Shown: positions 43,008-55,803 of the stretch, piece after piece
Layout: each line of letters starts with the position of its first letter
Numbering within the stretch: the first letter of the stretch is position 1
Source: Rachycentron canadum
Lineage: Eukaryota; Chordata; Actinopteri; Carangiformes; Rachycentridae
Length of the DNA stretch: 64,000 bases
Direction of reading: 5' to 3'
Assembly (NCBI GenBank): GCA_038496675.1
Contig: CM076651.1
Span: 13,599,381-13,663,380, forward strand
Program-made: the position numbers and the translations under genes
The notes under the pieces: model-generated
Told to the model about the DNA's origin: nothing
The model's database searches: none
What the model saw: the letters and a program-made list of their open reading frames with translations, nothing else

Positions 43008-46000
43008 GCAACCCTATGTTGATGTACTCCTTGCCAGCACCTGTATACAGTAGCTATTTATGCTGACTGTGTCTTTTTGCTGTTAAAGCCATCTTTGGTA
43101 ATACACTTGTTTTCTTGCTGAGAGTAAAATAAGAGGATTGACACAGCTCTCGTGTGTACAGAAAAGATGATTATCACCAAATAATGATGACTATAGCTTA
43201 TTATAAAGAGCTTAGTTTTTAATATGTACCAAAACTCAAGTATTAAAAAAGTGTGGTTTTACAAGGGGGTTGTGCACTGGACAATTTTCTTAGCATGTTG
43301 CCATTATTTTCTGGAGTCTTGTTTTCACTATGAGATTGCCAGAAAACCAGCAGAGCCTCCTGTCCACGAAAATCAGTAGACTGGTGACATTGTGCAGGAT
43401 ATTTGTTAGATGTCAGTTGTCTACATAATAATCTGTATGATATACTGTACATGTAATGTTGGACCATGAGAAGATTATATTACACTATGCTGTAAAGTAA
43501 TGTATTTAGTGCATTGCGATGTTTGTTCAAACATAGAAATAGCTTTGAGCTACAAAAACACAGTTGATTGATTCCAGAACAAAACACAATCAGACTGCAG
43601 CATAGAGAAAATAAGCAGTACCTTGAGTGTGGCCCTCAGTAGGATCTGGCTCTCTGGCAGAGCTCCCTCTAGACTAAGCCAGCGGTCTAGCACCAAGCCA
43701 GGCTCAGCAAGTACCTCCCTGAGAGGAAGCGTCAAGGACCCAAGGCTCTGGCCCCAGCTGTGTGAGAGCTACACAATGACACATGCATAAAGATGCACAA
43801 ACATGTTTCAGGTTTTAATTAGGTCAGCTTTTGACAGAGAATGGTTTCAACACTGCAGCTAGAAGGTTAAAACAAAAAATAGAAATACAGATGCTATGGA
43901 TGATTCTCACCTTAACAGTGAGTGTTTCATCTCTGGGGTCACGGACCAAAAAATGAAAGGCTTCATCCCATCGAGGAGATGTGGAGCGCTCACAAACCTT
44001 GAGAAAATGACTTTTGTCAATCAACTGTTTGTTTGGGGTTTTTTTTGCACATTGAGCTCAGAGTGAAAGCTGTGATCCTACCTTGGTTTTGTGTGAAACA
44101 CCTTTGAGGATAATCTCAACTCCAGCTTTTGGCTCCTTTCCACTCTTCTTTAACTGTATTGTCATACAAGAAATAATGTGATGCATCCTATAAAACTAAC
44201 ACTCATGTATTACCAGTGTTTTAATATACAGTATAAATGAACATGCACAGCTGCATTGACACACTGAAGCGCTCTATGTAATAGTGACACTAAAAGCAAC
44301 CATTGTACCTCTCCACTCTTTGGGGAGAGGAAAAACATAATAAACAACAAATAAATCCCCAAGGATTGGTTGATATGATCTCACCGGCAGACCATGGGCA
44401 CGCTCCACATACACAAAAAACACAGCTGTGGATGGAACAACCTTGTTCTGATACAATTGCTGGGACTGGTACTGCAGGATCTGTAGAAAGCAGGAAATTA
44501 TGTTGCACACACAAAGAGAAAAAGAAGAGGGAGAGAGGTTTAATAAGACTTGTTGTGCAATGAGAAACTTCTTGTTTTACAAAGATATTGACATAAATCA
44601 ACTAATCAACCCAAAGCATCTGTACAAAAGTGGTTTCCTTTCCTTTTCATTAGAAACTGTTGATCAGATATTACGTGTCTGCCATAACAGCCAAAAAACA
44701 CTGCAAGAAAACAAGGGTACCTGGTTCTCACAGTACAAGTCACATCATTTAAAGGATGGGATTTGATAATATCAAGCTTGCTGTTATGATTTCTCCTATC
44801 CCAATTGGCCCTGAACCAGCACTTAATAAGATGGAGTCTAAAATCCACAATACTTGTTCTGTGCAAAAATTCATTCTTAAGTTCAGCTGAAGTTTATATG
44901 AGGTTAGACAAATCAAGTAGGTATCCTATTACCACTGTTGTATCCCAGCCACAAAAAAACCCTTCACAGTAAAGTTTCCCTCCACTGTGGCTCAGAAAGA
45001 ACCACAGTCAGCGGAAACACAAAGTGGGAAATTCATATGAGAAAGATACTTTGGCAGATATTGACTTTATTGGTTAACTCAGACTGCTGAAGCTTTGTAT
45101 TGACTTCACATGAAAAATATGTGTGTATCTTTTAAAGGTGAAAGTAAGATCTGTAGGTTCTTCATCACTCCTGTTCAAAAGACTCATTACACCTTCTGCA
45201 CTGCAGGGTTCATTTAAAGCAAATCATTACATTATATTCTGGTCTACTTACTATTTACTGGGTGAAAATTATGAGATTAATAGGCAACTATTTTTGTTTT
45301 GTTTCCAAATAATGAGAAAATGATTTCAAATATAATTACTTTTAAGTGATGAAGGGAAAGAACAACTTTCTACTCAAGACTGCAGCTGGATGATTTTTTA
45401 TAAAAGGGAAAAGTTGAATGTTCTATAGTAAATGTGTCCATCATTTGTCTAATGTGAATACCTGAGTATCATCAGAGCTTGTCCTATGGTTGTACTTACT
45501 AAATTGAAACTTTTATTATAAATTTGAATTGTTATACCTATATTTTCTTTGCATGTACTTTTATAATAATACTTTTGTTATTATTAATTACGACCCACTC
45601 ATGATATCAATTGTTAACTGCCTTGAAATATCTAAATAAATAGAGAATACAAAATAAATATCTCACCTGCTCCAGTCTGGGTAGGTCAGAGACTCTGGGC
45701 AACCACTCTAGCACCAGGTGAACACGACCTGACTTCACATCATTTAGAGTGTACCACTGAAACAAGAATAGAAATGTTAGATTTCAATTATTGTTTGTAT
45801 ATTTATATGACAAAATCTTTTTAACTATGTGTCACACACCGTATCGATGAATTGTGCGCTGATGATATCCCGTAGACTAAGCTTGAACCTGTAAAGACAA
45901 GATTCAATCAATATGTTATCCCACCTTTTCCTTTAGTTTCAAGAGCCATGTAACCTGAAGCTGTGGAAGTTTAACTTGTAAAGCCAGGATGCACCTTCCA

Positions 46001-49000
46001 AGGAAGTCGTCCTGATCAATGTCCTTGTCAAACAACTCAAACTGGATCTCCTGACCAGGAAGCTGGGTCAAAATCACCTATGTCATAAAAAATATAAATT
46101 ACAATTTTATTAGATCCATCTAATAATTTCATTAGATTAGTAGAACATCTAAGTACTCGGGCATTAAACAAAGAAAACACCTCATAGAGCTCATTCCAGA
46201 TGGGATTGAGGTTCTCTTTGATGGTGTGGCTGCGGAAGGTGATACCAGCCACACGGATTTTGACATATGGGTCACTCTTCCCTTTCACCATGCCCCCCAT
46301 GAAGTTGTCCTTGGCTATCAGGTTTTGGGCCTCTACCAGTTGAATACGCAGCACTCCCTGTGAGCAGAGCAAGGACAGAGAATGTTACAAGCATGTTTGA
46401 GAGACTGAGTGGTGTCTGCTGCTGGTTGACTATAGGTAACCTCAGTTCACCTCAGTTGCAAACTCTGGGTCGGGTGTGGTGTGCTGTGGTCGTGCTGGTT
46501 GGGGTTTACCTAACCCACCAGGGCCTGTAGGGTTCACTTCTGACGTGATTCCCCCATGACCCATCCCAGATCCGGAGGACGAAGGGTGAGGAGATGGAGT
46601 TGTGGGCGTGGCATCATCACTTAGCCACAAAACCTAGCAGAAGGCAAATAAGAGGTTATGTAAGCAGAAAATTACTGAATAACATTAATTTCATTTCTTG
46701 TAATAAGAATAAGTTTCTTCACTTCTGGATTGACAGAAAATACAAAATACATCTGTGTGAGCATTTTTGTTCTCGCAAGAACAGAAAAATGAAGCAAAGA
46801 GACAACATGTGGATGGTCTAATTTAAAGAGTCAAGATAAGGCATGTAAATAGGAGTAGTTAAAAATTAGAAATTCATGTAGTGAAGATAATTTTCTTATG
46901 TCTAGTGATGCACATTTGCATGTATGCGAGCTAAACTGCACTACAGATGCTATTTTATGCTAATGGATGACAAACACACAAAAAGTTAGTATAAATTTGA
47001 CATTGTTGCTTTGACGGGGTTGTCCTGAGTGTGACTCTTAAACAAAGGCCAGATGATAGCTTACCAAGGCCTGTGTCATCCATTGGGACCTGAACCCACA
47101 TCTTACTTATTTACTAACATATGTCGAAGTCTTAAGAGCAATACCAACCCTAAGCACAGTTTTGACATAGATACGGCTGGCTGAACCAGAATCCTCCAGC
47201 TGGAACCACTGGTCCATGGTGAGTTCAGGGGTTGCCAGAATACGGGTCAGAGGGATGGTGAGACTGCCTAGGGACAGAGCACGGTCGTCATCTTTGACCT
47301 GATTGAAAAAAAACCCCCCAAAAAAAACAGGAACAGAAGGCGTGGAATTAGAATCACAACCAGCTGGAAAAGCAAAAATCACAAAGACAAAAAGAGCCAT
47401 AAAGAAGATCAAAAACAAGCCTATTTGGTGTGTATAATCATTATTTGTCGAATGGACTTACTTGAATGTCGATGTCTTGTTTGCGAGGATCCTGAATGAA
47501 GAAGGTAAAAGCATCCTCCCACACAGGGTTGTTGGTCCCGTAACAAGTCTGAAGAAGAAAGAAGAAAAATGGTCATTATGTAGAGTTTGGTTTAATGTAT
47601 TAATAAATCATTTTATTCTTACCTTGCTCTCTTTAGTTGTATCCTGAATGGAAATCTGCACCATTGGGCTTGGGTCCTTATTGCCTTTTCTCATCTATAA
47701 CACAGTAAATACATAAATGTGGGTTAAAAAATGAGAATTTAAGGTACACCACGTGGCAGCATCTTAAATCGATATAATCTTACAGGCAGTTGGTGAGCTT
47801 GGTCAAGATAGATGGCTAAGATGGCGGCAGATGGGGGCTCAGCTGTCTTACTGGTCAGGTTCTGGTTCCTCTGGATCACCTGGTAGAAGAACAACAGCCA
47901 GAGGTAAAGAACATGTGGGGGAAATGATCTGGAACCCTATAAACCCAAAGCCCAAACAGTACCTACCAACTATTTTACTGATTTGATATCAAGTTGATGA
48001 GCAGCGTGTTACTGACATATGGTTTGGCAGGTTTATATTGGTCTTGTTTATTTTGATTGCTGGTGTTAGATTGGTTTTAAATTATAACTTAGCGTTGTTC
48101 CCAAGATGAACCATAATAGAGACAAACTTAAACCTAAAATATTTTAAAAAAATAATCAAACAGTGCTCCAAATAATTGTTAGAATCTTCCAAAAGGCCCA
48201 AAGAGGCCACTTTAGATTGTTTTTGTCACGTAATTGTTCACACAATTTTTTTTATTGCTGTATATTTTAGCCTATCCCAAAAATTCTAATTAGGATAAAA
48301 TTAGTTTTTTGATGAAATAAAGATAAACTAAAAAAGTTTAATTACAATAACAACATTGATATAGAATAATATAAATTATAAGATAGAGTACCAGTAAATA
48401 AGTGGTGTAAGACATAAATTGTGTCACATCAAGCCAAGAACCTTTGTTGCTGGTCATCAGCCTCTTTTCCTGTGTTTCCTGTCTCTTTATACAGTCATAG
48501 TATCAAATAGAGGAAAAAATGACATATTAATGAATAAATAGCATAACAATGTTCGAATAATTATCAGAGCATCAATTTGTCCACGCCACTACCCTGACTG
48601 GATTGATCGAGTACAATGAGGTTAGTTAGCTGCAGACTCACTTCACTCAGCCTGTCAGCAGAGGACAGCAGAGAGAGCCACTCCAGCCGGAGGTGAACAC
48701 TGCCAGATGGAACGTCCCTCAGATTAAACCACTGTTTACAGAAAAAACAGAGGGCACATGAAATAAATAAAAAACACATTTTTCTCATCCGACTGATTTC
48801 TTTGACCCCAGATAGGATGATCAGAGCAGATCACGAGGGACCTCATGGGATCTGTAGAGTCACATGCTAACAGGATTACTGCTGTCTTGCTCAGATATTT
48901 TCCTGGGCTGCACAATATACTTAATGTGTTCTTGTGTTTGCTGTTTATTGGTTGATTTGATTTTTTTCCTTTAAATATAATGGTAAAATGTTTTTTTTGT

Positions 49001-52000
49001 TGAAGCTCAGCATTACTACTTACATCATCCACAACTCTGGCCTTCTTTACAATATCAAGATCCACCTTGACCCTGATAGAAAGAGTGAGATACAGAAAGT
49101 TGAGTCAATCAATGATGGCATTGATCAAAGAGATTTATTTCACTCATCATCATGGTCCAATGTGTGAGGAGCAGAGCTGGATGTAAGATGAAAAGCACAT
49201 AGAGACAAAGTGAATGAGTGAGAATGAATAAGCTACCTCCCCAGGAAGTCATCCTGGTCTGGGTCTTTGTCAAATACTTCCACTTCCAACTCCTGACCAG
49301 GTACTTCATGGACTATCACCTGACACACATACACACACATAAATGGACAAATACACAAATACACACAACAAATATACAAATATAGATACAGCCACACACA
49401 ACACAATAACATAAGGGCATGCAAACAGAATCACAATGGCAAGAACCTTTTACTTTTGTTCTTAGTAGCTCTCATAATCAAATCTATTATCTATTCTGTG
49501 TTTTGCTCAAATTTCACAAAGCAAGAGGAAAAAGCAATGTGACCCTGAGAAAGCAATTTTTGCAAGACTGCTTATCAGAGAAACAGCAGCTTCCGTTTTC
49601 CAGGGGAATAGATAAAATCACCACAAAAATGTTTATGTCTGAAGTGCTGATGAAGTAATTACTAAGTCTCTATGAAGCAGAGACATTAACACCAAGCTAT
49701 AAGTTTTCACACACCAACTGGTGAGAGGTGTGGCACTTGGATCTCAAGGCAAAGCCACATCTCTTCTTTTGGGTTGGTTGGTTTTCAGCTCCTTTTTGGC
49801 TTCATTTTCCTCCCTCCCAGCCCCTCTCACCTCATACATCTCCCTCCACTGTGGGTTCAGGTTGCTGTCTACGTGGTGAGATGTGAAGATCTGGGTTCCT
49901 ACTCGCAGAACAGCATATGGGTCCGATTTCCCATCAATCAGTCCTTTGATGACTGTATCCTTAGCAGTCAGGTCCTCAGCCTCCAGCAAATGGATACGCA
50001 CAACTCCCTAGTATGTGCAGGGAGTTCACATGCAAGAAAACACAAGGCGGCATAGAGAAAAAATCAAAATGTTAGTCAACTTGTATCCTCACAAAAACAT
50101 GGTTTGTCATTCACAGTGTGAATTTGCTGTATGGCTTTCAGGCTATGTGTTTGCTTGCAGATAATATTCTCAAACAGAACTGCTTCAGTCTGTGTAGGCC
50201 CATGTTTCTCCAGGCCATTTTTTTATTGAGACAGTTACCCTTGGGAGAGGGGAGCGGAGCTGCGCAACGTGCAGGTCGGCCACCAGGGGAACAGTGAGAC
50301 GATTGGGGAGCACCAGGTAGGAGGCTATTGCATCCATTATCATAGTGTCCGACATGGCACTGCAAATGAATGCAAGGACGATGTTTGGGACACACAAGGG
50401 AGGGACACACAGACAAACAAACAAACTATATACTACCACTGACAATGTGAACATGCATAAATAACATGATGTCCAGGGTCACACTAACAGAATCAACAGG
50501 AAGCACCAACTTGCTCAACAGGACAGTCTTCTGTGAAATCATGTTGGCTGATGTCTTTTTAAAGTTGTACATTTATTAAATAATGACAGACTGTCACTGA
50601 AAGTATTGCCAGAAGGGACTGATGTGTCAGCAACAAATATACCTCTGACAATGCTTTAAGTACATTATATAAAGATCATAACAGACACCACGTAAAATCA
50701 GCCACCACATAATTACAATGAATATCAATGCCTAATAAAATAAAATTGGTTCCCATATGTCAGACCATTAGTTTATATTCATATTCTATTTAAATGTACT
50801 GTGGTTGATTCTACATTGTCTGTATTCAGATCTTACATAATGGACCTTAAAAACTACCTAAATATACATATGCATGGGGTCACAGTATTACTTGTTGGTA
50901 CATGTGCACAGCTTAAGTTCTAACAATTTAAATGACAAGTTTTCTTCTTATCAATAAATCAAATGAAAAGAATAAAACCAACAAGGACTTATTCTGTCTC
51001 TCTATACTTTCTGACCTCTCTAGTCTGTCTATGGTATTCAGACCCATGCTCCTTTGCTCCTACTGAAGAAGTAAGAAAACAGTGTTTTGTAAATGTTGCT
51101 CTAATTAGAAGAATAATGTACTTGGTGGGGACTATTTCCAGATGTGGACTAATACATAATTTCTGCTCTAGTGAGTTTTGACTGCCAGGACAGTCCATGT
51201 GGAATTAAAGTGACAGTTCAAATTATTTGACATGGGGTTTTGTGAGGTACTTAGTTATACATAGTCAGTATTTAACCACTATTATCTTCAATACAATCTG
51301 TATCGGCTCTTTCTCAAACAGCTGATCTGTGGTGTAATACAGCATGCAATGTAGATGCACTTGTGTGTAGCAATACAGTAGTTGAAATTGTTGAAAAAAA
51401 TAGATTTCAAAACAAAATTGTCTGGCAATATGGATTATACTTAAACTGATACTGGCTTTTTTAAGTGGGCATATTTCTAAAGTGGCTAAAACACATTTTC
51501 ACAGCAGGGCCCATCCATGTAGCACATGGCTAAGCCCTGGGGGCCAATCCAAGTTACTGCAGGTAATACACTGACTATGTATAAGTACATTACACAACAA
51601 CTGTCAAATAATCCAAATGATCCCTTTAACTTCTAAATAAACTATGGTCCCCATGTTATTGGTAATGAAGGAATGTGGCCGTATAACAGTGAAGCTCATG
51701 AAGTTCTATGACACTGAGGAGTAAAGTATATTGAGTGCTGGCTTAACGAATTACTAATATTAATTGGATCGACTCATTGGTGGTTTTTAGCTTATGATCA
51801 GATTTGCTGATAAGAGCAAAAATGAAGCCTATTGCCACAATTGTCCTTAAAGGCTGTGACCAAACAGATCTGTCACTGAACAGACATTTTAGCACTGTTG
51901 TCTGTCTCAGTTTGTCTTGAAACTCATTTTTTTAATTCCAGGAATAGCCTCTGTGATCCTGGTTGCTAAAATAAATAATAAATTCTCTGTTATATCAGTT

Positions 52001-55000
52001 ACAAGAAGAGGCAGAACCCAAACTTTTCTGGCTCCAGAGCTCGGTCATATCAACTCACTTCAGCCCAGGGATATCCAGCAGGTTGGTAAGCCCAGTCCAG
52101 TTGATGTCCAGTTTCTACACATATGAAACATATTATACAGATGCAGGTAATGGCATATGGATAAGTGTAGGCCTTTAGATAACAATGCATTGAGAAAGGG
52201 AAAACACCCACAGGCCTGCGGATGAAGAATATTGTGATGGCTCCAACCAGTGGCACATCTCCGATCAAAGGCTCAAGGATCACACGCAGCTTCCCGTGGA
52301 GCTACAAAGAGAAAATTAAATGTTGAAAATATGTCTTCAAGCCACTTAACAACAAGCAATAATGTAAGAATATTTATTTATTTATTCTTATACCTGGATT
52401 CCTTTGACTCCGGCTTTGCAGAAGTACTTTTTGATTTCGACATTGATTTCAACATCACCAGCATAGCTGCAATAGAAGAGCAATAACAAGTCTAGATACA
52501 GATACAGATACATGTTTAACCAAGTGAAGAGTGTTGATATGAATCATGCTAAAGCTGATTTATTTCCTCTGCTAAGTAAACAATGATCTGCTGTGATAGA
52601 TAAGGACAAGCACTTGTGAAGGGCTCACAATACACATTAAAGACATAATGCATTACCTCAGGTGTAAATCCAACATAACTTGTCTCTTATCGTGTTCTGT
52701 GTGAGCCTTTACACCAGTCACCTTCACAGCCTGTGAACAAAGCAGCTGCTCTTAAACAAGGCAAACAACACTGGTAGTGACTTGATGAAATGATATGATC
52801 TTTATGCTTGTAATAAAGAAAATGGTGAGACAAGTCCTGCATTACCAGAGTTGCATACACATTACCCACATCACATTTTCTCGGTCATAGCACATTTATA
52901 TGATAAACTTTTTATGACAGACCGATACCTTATCACCTATGTTGACCTTGGTGAAGCTGAGAGTCTGCAGATGAATACTGGAGGCACGGATGGCGGGAGC
53001 AACGGTTTCCACCAGCAACTTCTCCAGATACTGGCCAACAAAGGGCCAAGCCTGCTGCAGGATCTAAATGACAGGGCATATGGCCATTCATTGTTTTTTA
53101 AGAAACAGTAACACCATGACCCACTGGTTAAATACATAAAAAATAGGTTTGTTTTTTTTTTAAAGTTTTTGCAAAACCCCAATTGACAGGATGGAATCAA
53201 AATTATATTGAAATTGCTTAACCATAAATAATTCAACAAAGATAGCTATTAAATGACGTTATCAAGTGCCCTCCAGTTATTAGTCATCTGGGAGTCCTTC
53301 ATTCTGAAGTACAATTAAAAAGAAACATTGATAAGCAATGCTTTACTTCATGGGTTTGCTATTTCCTAGTAAATGTGACAGAATGTAAAATTGACTTGGC
53401 ATTAATTAAAAGAAGAAGAAAAATGCTTCCAATTAATAAGCCTATGGAATATAATTCAACATATTTGGAGAATAAACTTTCTTATAAGACATTAATAATA
53501 ACAAAAATATTTACTTGGGTTTAAATGAAGCATTTTTTAAAAGAAAAGTTTTATATTTTGTATAGCACCATATTGCATAGGTCCTCCATGAAACTACGTT
53601 TTTTGGGATTATTATGGATGGATAATTATGGATCTGTAGAGAAAAGCATTACATCGGTGTGTCAGTATTATCACCACGCACAGTGTCACACTGATGATGA
53701 TGACACAAACTGCAGCTACAGGCAGGTAAAGGTATACGTGGTCCTATACATTATTTATGACACAGACAGTTATGGAAATGCAGGTAGGAATGAGGCCCCC
53801 TATAAAAAGTCAGCTCCTATGAGGCTATTTTCACATCCATTACAGTCATTATCAGCTCTTTCTCTCAGCAGGCACTAAATTCTTTAAGTTGCTAAATACA
53901 GTACATGGTGAGAACATTTTGAGGCTAATGTATGTTTGTTTACAGATGGGAGAGAAGGGTAAGTGTGGGCAGCTGGATCACATGTCAGGAAGCCTGAAGG
54001 AGAGACGTAGGCTGGTGAAAGACAAGTCCAGCAAATTTCCATCCTACGATCTGGGCTTCTGTCACTGACTTCATTGCATTTTTCCCTCCAGAAAGGCACT
54101 TTGTATCATATCGTATTAGTATTCACATCCACACTGACCCTGTGCTGATGTGAGGTTACTGTACTGACAGAGAGAAAAAGACTGCAATATGATCTGAGCC
54201 GCTCTTCCTGCCTCTTAATTACACCATTCGATTATCTGCTCTGATGGAGAGGCTGCAGCTGGAGCCAGGTCATTTGGAGTCCACACTACTGCTCTTTATA
54301 TTAAATATGAAGCAGTGTAACTACTGTTGGAGTTATTTAAGTGAATCACAGACACCTCATGTAGAAAAATGTGTTGTTCCCTTTGCTTTGTTAAGAGTTC
54401 AGCTAAATGTAGCAGAGTTGTCTGCGGTTATATACGGTGCAACTATTGGAAATTGTTTTTTTTTTTTTTTTTTTTAATTCATCATAATATAATGCTGCAC
54501 CAATGTCTGATAGGATAAAACGTACCTTATTCAGCCACTCCACTTTTTCCACATCTGGGAAGTTGACCTGTGGACAAGTAATATGGCTCAGGCATGAACT
54601 CAAATATGACAGGGTAGTGTAAAATTACATCAAACTGTGAGAAGAGTAGTTCACATACTTGAGATGATTCTTTCAGTAGGCCTAATTTTTTTCTGGACAG
54701 GTGGAATATACAGTCTTAAATCATTCAGTTAAGTTCAGTACAAGTTCTAGTCTGTTTAAATATTAAGCACATATTGCAAATCAGCCCAAACCTGAGACTT
54801 AAAATGACAGATTAGGCCAATCTATCAAACACACACCCACAGTTTATCCACTCCCTCACTCTTTCTGTCCAGATATGGTGGTCCCGGTCACTGCTTCTGC
54901 TCTGCTCTAAGAGATGTTTATGAGTCATCAGGTTTTTGCAAACAGGCAGCGAATTGAAACAGGAAGAGGAAACACACAAGATAGAATCTCTTTTGTCTTA

Positions 55001-55803
55001 TGTATGATCACTGTGCATTTTGTTATCTGGTTCACGTAAGGTCTCCTCAAGGTCTGTCATTTTTTACACTGTTCCACTATGAAGAGCTCATTTGACATGT
55101 TCACTTCACATTCCTCTCTGTGGAAGCAGTTCAGACTAATTCCCCAGGCACTGCACATTAGGATTGTCTAAATATGGAGCTGGTCTGACACAAGAAGAAA
55201 ATACAGTGAATACAGGGGAGTTTTGTGCTCATATTAATAGTCTCCCTCTCTTTTAATGTGTGTATGTGTTCACTTTAGAGCGTATGAACAAATAGGTGCC
55301 TAGTAATGAGTAACAGGCTGTTCATGTAAAAGCATAGCGCCGTGATGCAGAGAAGCTGGTAGATGCAGCTCGAGTTCAACCTGGCAGATGTGACAGATGT
55401 GACAGGTGATACAAAACTGCAGAGAATAAGCACGGCCGTAGGTGAGCCTGCTAAAAGTGTGTGTACGGGTCCTTACCCAGGGGGGCAAATCCCTTTTGGT
55501 CCTGAAAACCCTTTGAGTGGTGAATTCCCTCTCGTTCTCCAGAAGGTACATGGCAGACTTGAGCTTCATCACTTTCTCCAGTCGACTGTGTTTCCATCCC
55601 ATGTAGATCATCAGACCGAACAGGACAACGCTGATGCTGAAGCCGTAGTATCCAGCCAGGTACACCGGCAGAAGCGCACCCAGGCATTTTCCAAACGACC
55701 ACAGCACACTGACTGCGCGTTCACCGGGGGGCTGGCTCGGTAAGGCCGGTGCTGCAGCCGCCGTGCCTCTGCCCATGCCCGGCTCTGCATCCGCGGTTGG
55801 CAT
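41012..55803 (-). CDS. esyt1: Extended synaptotagmin 1, complete coding region
   Basis: An ER-anchored tether that binds the plasma membrane through C2 domains and moves lipids between the two membranes with its SMP domain, under calcium control. There are 31 coding exons, 3,246 nt and about 1,081 residues (human ESYT1 is 1,104). Start ATG 55801-55803 (no in-frame upstream ATG found nearby); stop TAG 41012-41014. Order: ER hairpin (VYLAGYYGFSISVVLFGLM), SMP domain, five C2 domains (C2A-C2E). Five C2 domains identify ESYT1, since ESYT2 and ESYT3 have three. All junctions keep frame. The gene sits between RPL41 and FMNL3, all on the minus strand. Exons are listed in the block entries. Confidence 0.96.
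42231..42262. repeat. (AT)n microsatellite
   Basis: Alternating AT run with one C interruption, immediately beside the foldback element in the ESYT1 intron. Confidence 0.85.
42303..42519. repeat. Foldback (long imperfect palindrome) in ESYT1 intron
   Basis: Arms at 42372-42396 and 42445-42469 are inverted copies with 24 of 25 bases paired, around a 48-base loop. Pairing resumes outward at GTAGTGCT (42355-42362) with AGCACTAC (42479-42486), and at AACTGTTTTAG (42303-42313) with CTAAAACAGTT (42509-42519). It is non-coding and lies in the intron between exons 25 and 26, next to a (TA)n tract. Confidence 0.75.
42770..42860 (+). mobile_element. Retroposon 3' tail
   Basis: TGTATGAAAAGTGCTTTACA followed by AATAAAGGC and then a GATT repeat. 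This is the usual 3' terminus of teleost LINE/SINE copies whose tail seeds a simple repeat. The 5' part is missing or unrecognisable. Confidence 0.6.
42861..43007 (+). repeat. (TTGA)n microsatellite
   Basis: About 147 bp of TTGA/TGAT tetranucleotide units with a few GGTTGATT and GCTTGATT variants in the middle. It directly follows the retroposon tail, from which it presumably grew. Confidence 0.95.
43085..43390 (+). repeat. Teleost interspersed repeat, copy D
   Basis: The left part TTTTCTTGCTGAGAGTAAAA and GACACAGCTCTCGTGTGTAC matches copy A. The right part (GTGGTTTTACAAGGGGGTTG, TTTCTGGAGTCTTGTTTTCA, GAGATTGCCAGAAAACCAGC) matches the distal part of the same family. The middle is deleted. 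Confidence 0.55.
43622..46357 (-). CDS. esyt1: ESYT1 exons 18-25: C2C-C2D tandem
   Basis: Exons 46181-46357, 45995-46077, 45840-45888, 45667-45756, 44385-44480, 44082-44153, 43911-43997 and 43622-43768 (177, 83, 49, 90, 96, 72, 87 and 147 nt), about residues 636-902. C2C keeps the calcium-site pattern (IAKD, KGKSDPYVKIRVAG, FDKDIDQDDFLG). C2D has lost it (LPLKKSGKEPKAGVEIIL). In ESYT1 the C2C domain is regarded as part of the calcium sensor. Confidence 0.95.
44481..45666 (-). other. ESYT1 intron, no feature recognised
   Basis: 1.2 kb between exons 21 and 22. AT-rich; no exon, RNA gene or repeat recognised. Confidence 0.5.
46451..46633 (-). CDS. esyt1: ESYT1 exon 17: Ser/Pro/Gly-rich linker
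   Basis: 183 nt, 61 residues, rich in Ser, Pro, Gly and Thr (TPTTPSPHPSSSGSG, GPGGLGKPQPARPQH). It links the C2A-C2B pair to the C2C-D pair and ends in HTTPDPEFATE, a motif kept in human ESYT1. It is the only exon between the two duplicated blocks. Confidence 0.92.
47149..50007 (-). CDS. esyt1: ESYT1 exons 9-16: C2A-C2B tandem
   Basis: Exons 49831-50007, 49237-49319, 49024-49072, 48642-48731, 47784-47879, 47623-47694, 47462-47548 and 47149-47298 (177, 83, 49, 90, 96, 72, 87 and 150 nt), about residues 307-574. C2A keeps calcium-site aspartates (TAKD, KSDPYAVLRVG, FDKDPDQDDFLG). C2B has lost them (LPMRKGNKDPSPMVQISI, FFIQDPRKQDIDIQ), so it is probably calcium-independent. The donor after 47149 is the unusual gttggt. 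Confidence 0.95.
50239..55803 (-). CDS. esyt1: ESYT1 exons 1-8: ER hairpin and SMP domain
   Basis: Exons 55477-55803, 54526-54567, 52929-53063, 52657-52730, 52394-52466, 52212-52301, 52059-52114 and 50239-50359, residues 1-306. Residues about 35-70 are the hydrophobic hairpin that anchors the protein in the ER. VNFPDVEKVEWLNK opens the SMP region. QPWP-like AWPFVGQYLEKLL, KKYFCKAGVKG, VILEPLIGDVPLVGAI, FFIRRP, DINWTGLTNLLDIPGL and MSDTMIMDAIASYLVLPNRL follow in family order. SMP domains dimerise into a lipid-binding tube. Confidence 0.95.
50360..52058 (-). other. ESYT1 intron, no feature recognised
   Basis: 1.7 kb between exons 7 and 8 within the SMP region. AT-rich; open frames present are short and without splice context. 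Confidence 0.5.
53064..54525 (-). other. ESYT1 intron, no feature recognised
   Basis: 1.5 kb between exons 2 and 3, including a 20-base T run near 54456-54476. A 117-codon open frame on the opposite strand (53525-53878) shows no family motif. Confidence 0.5.

Noticed and set aside
53525..53878. 117-codon plus-strand open frame in an ESYT1 intron
   Set aside because: No conserved motif or codon bias, and no promoter or splice signals that would make it a gene.
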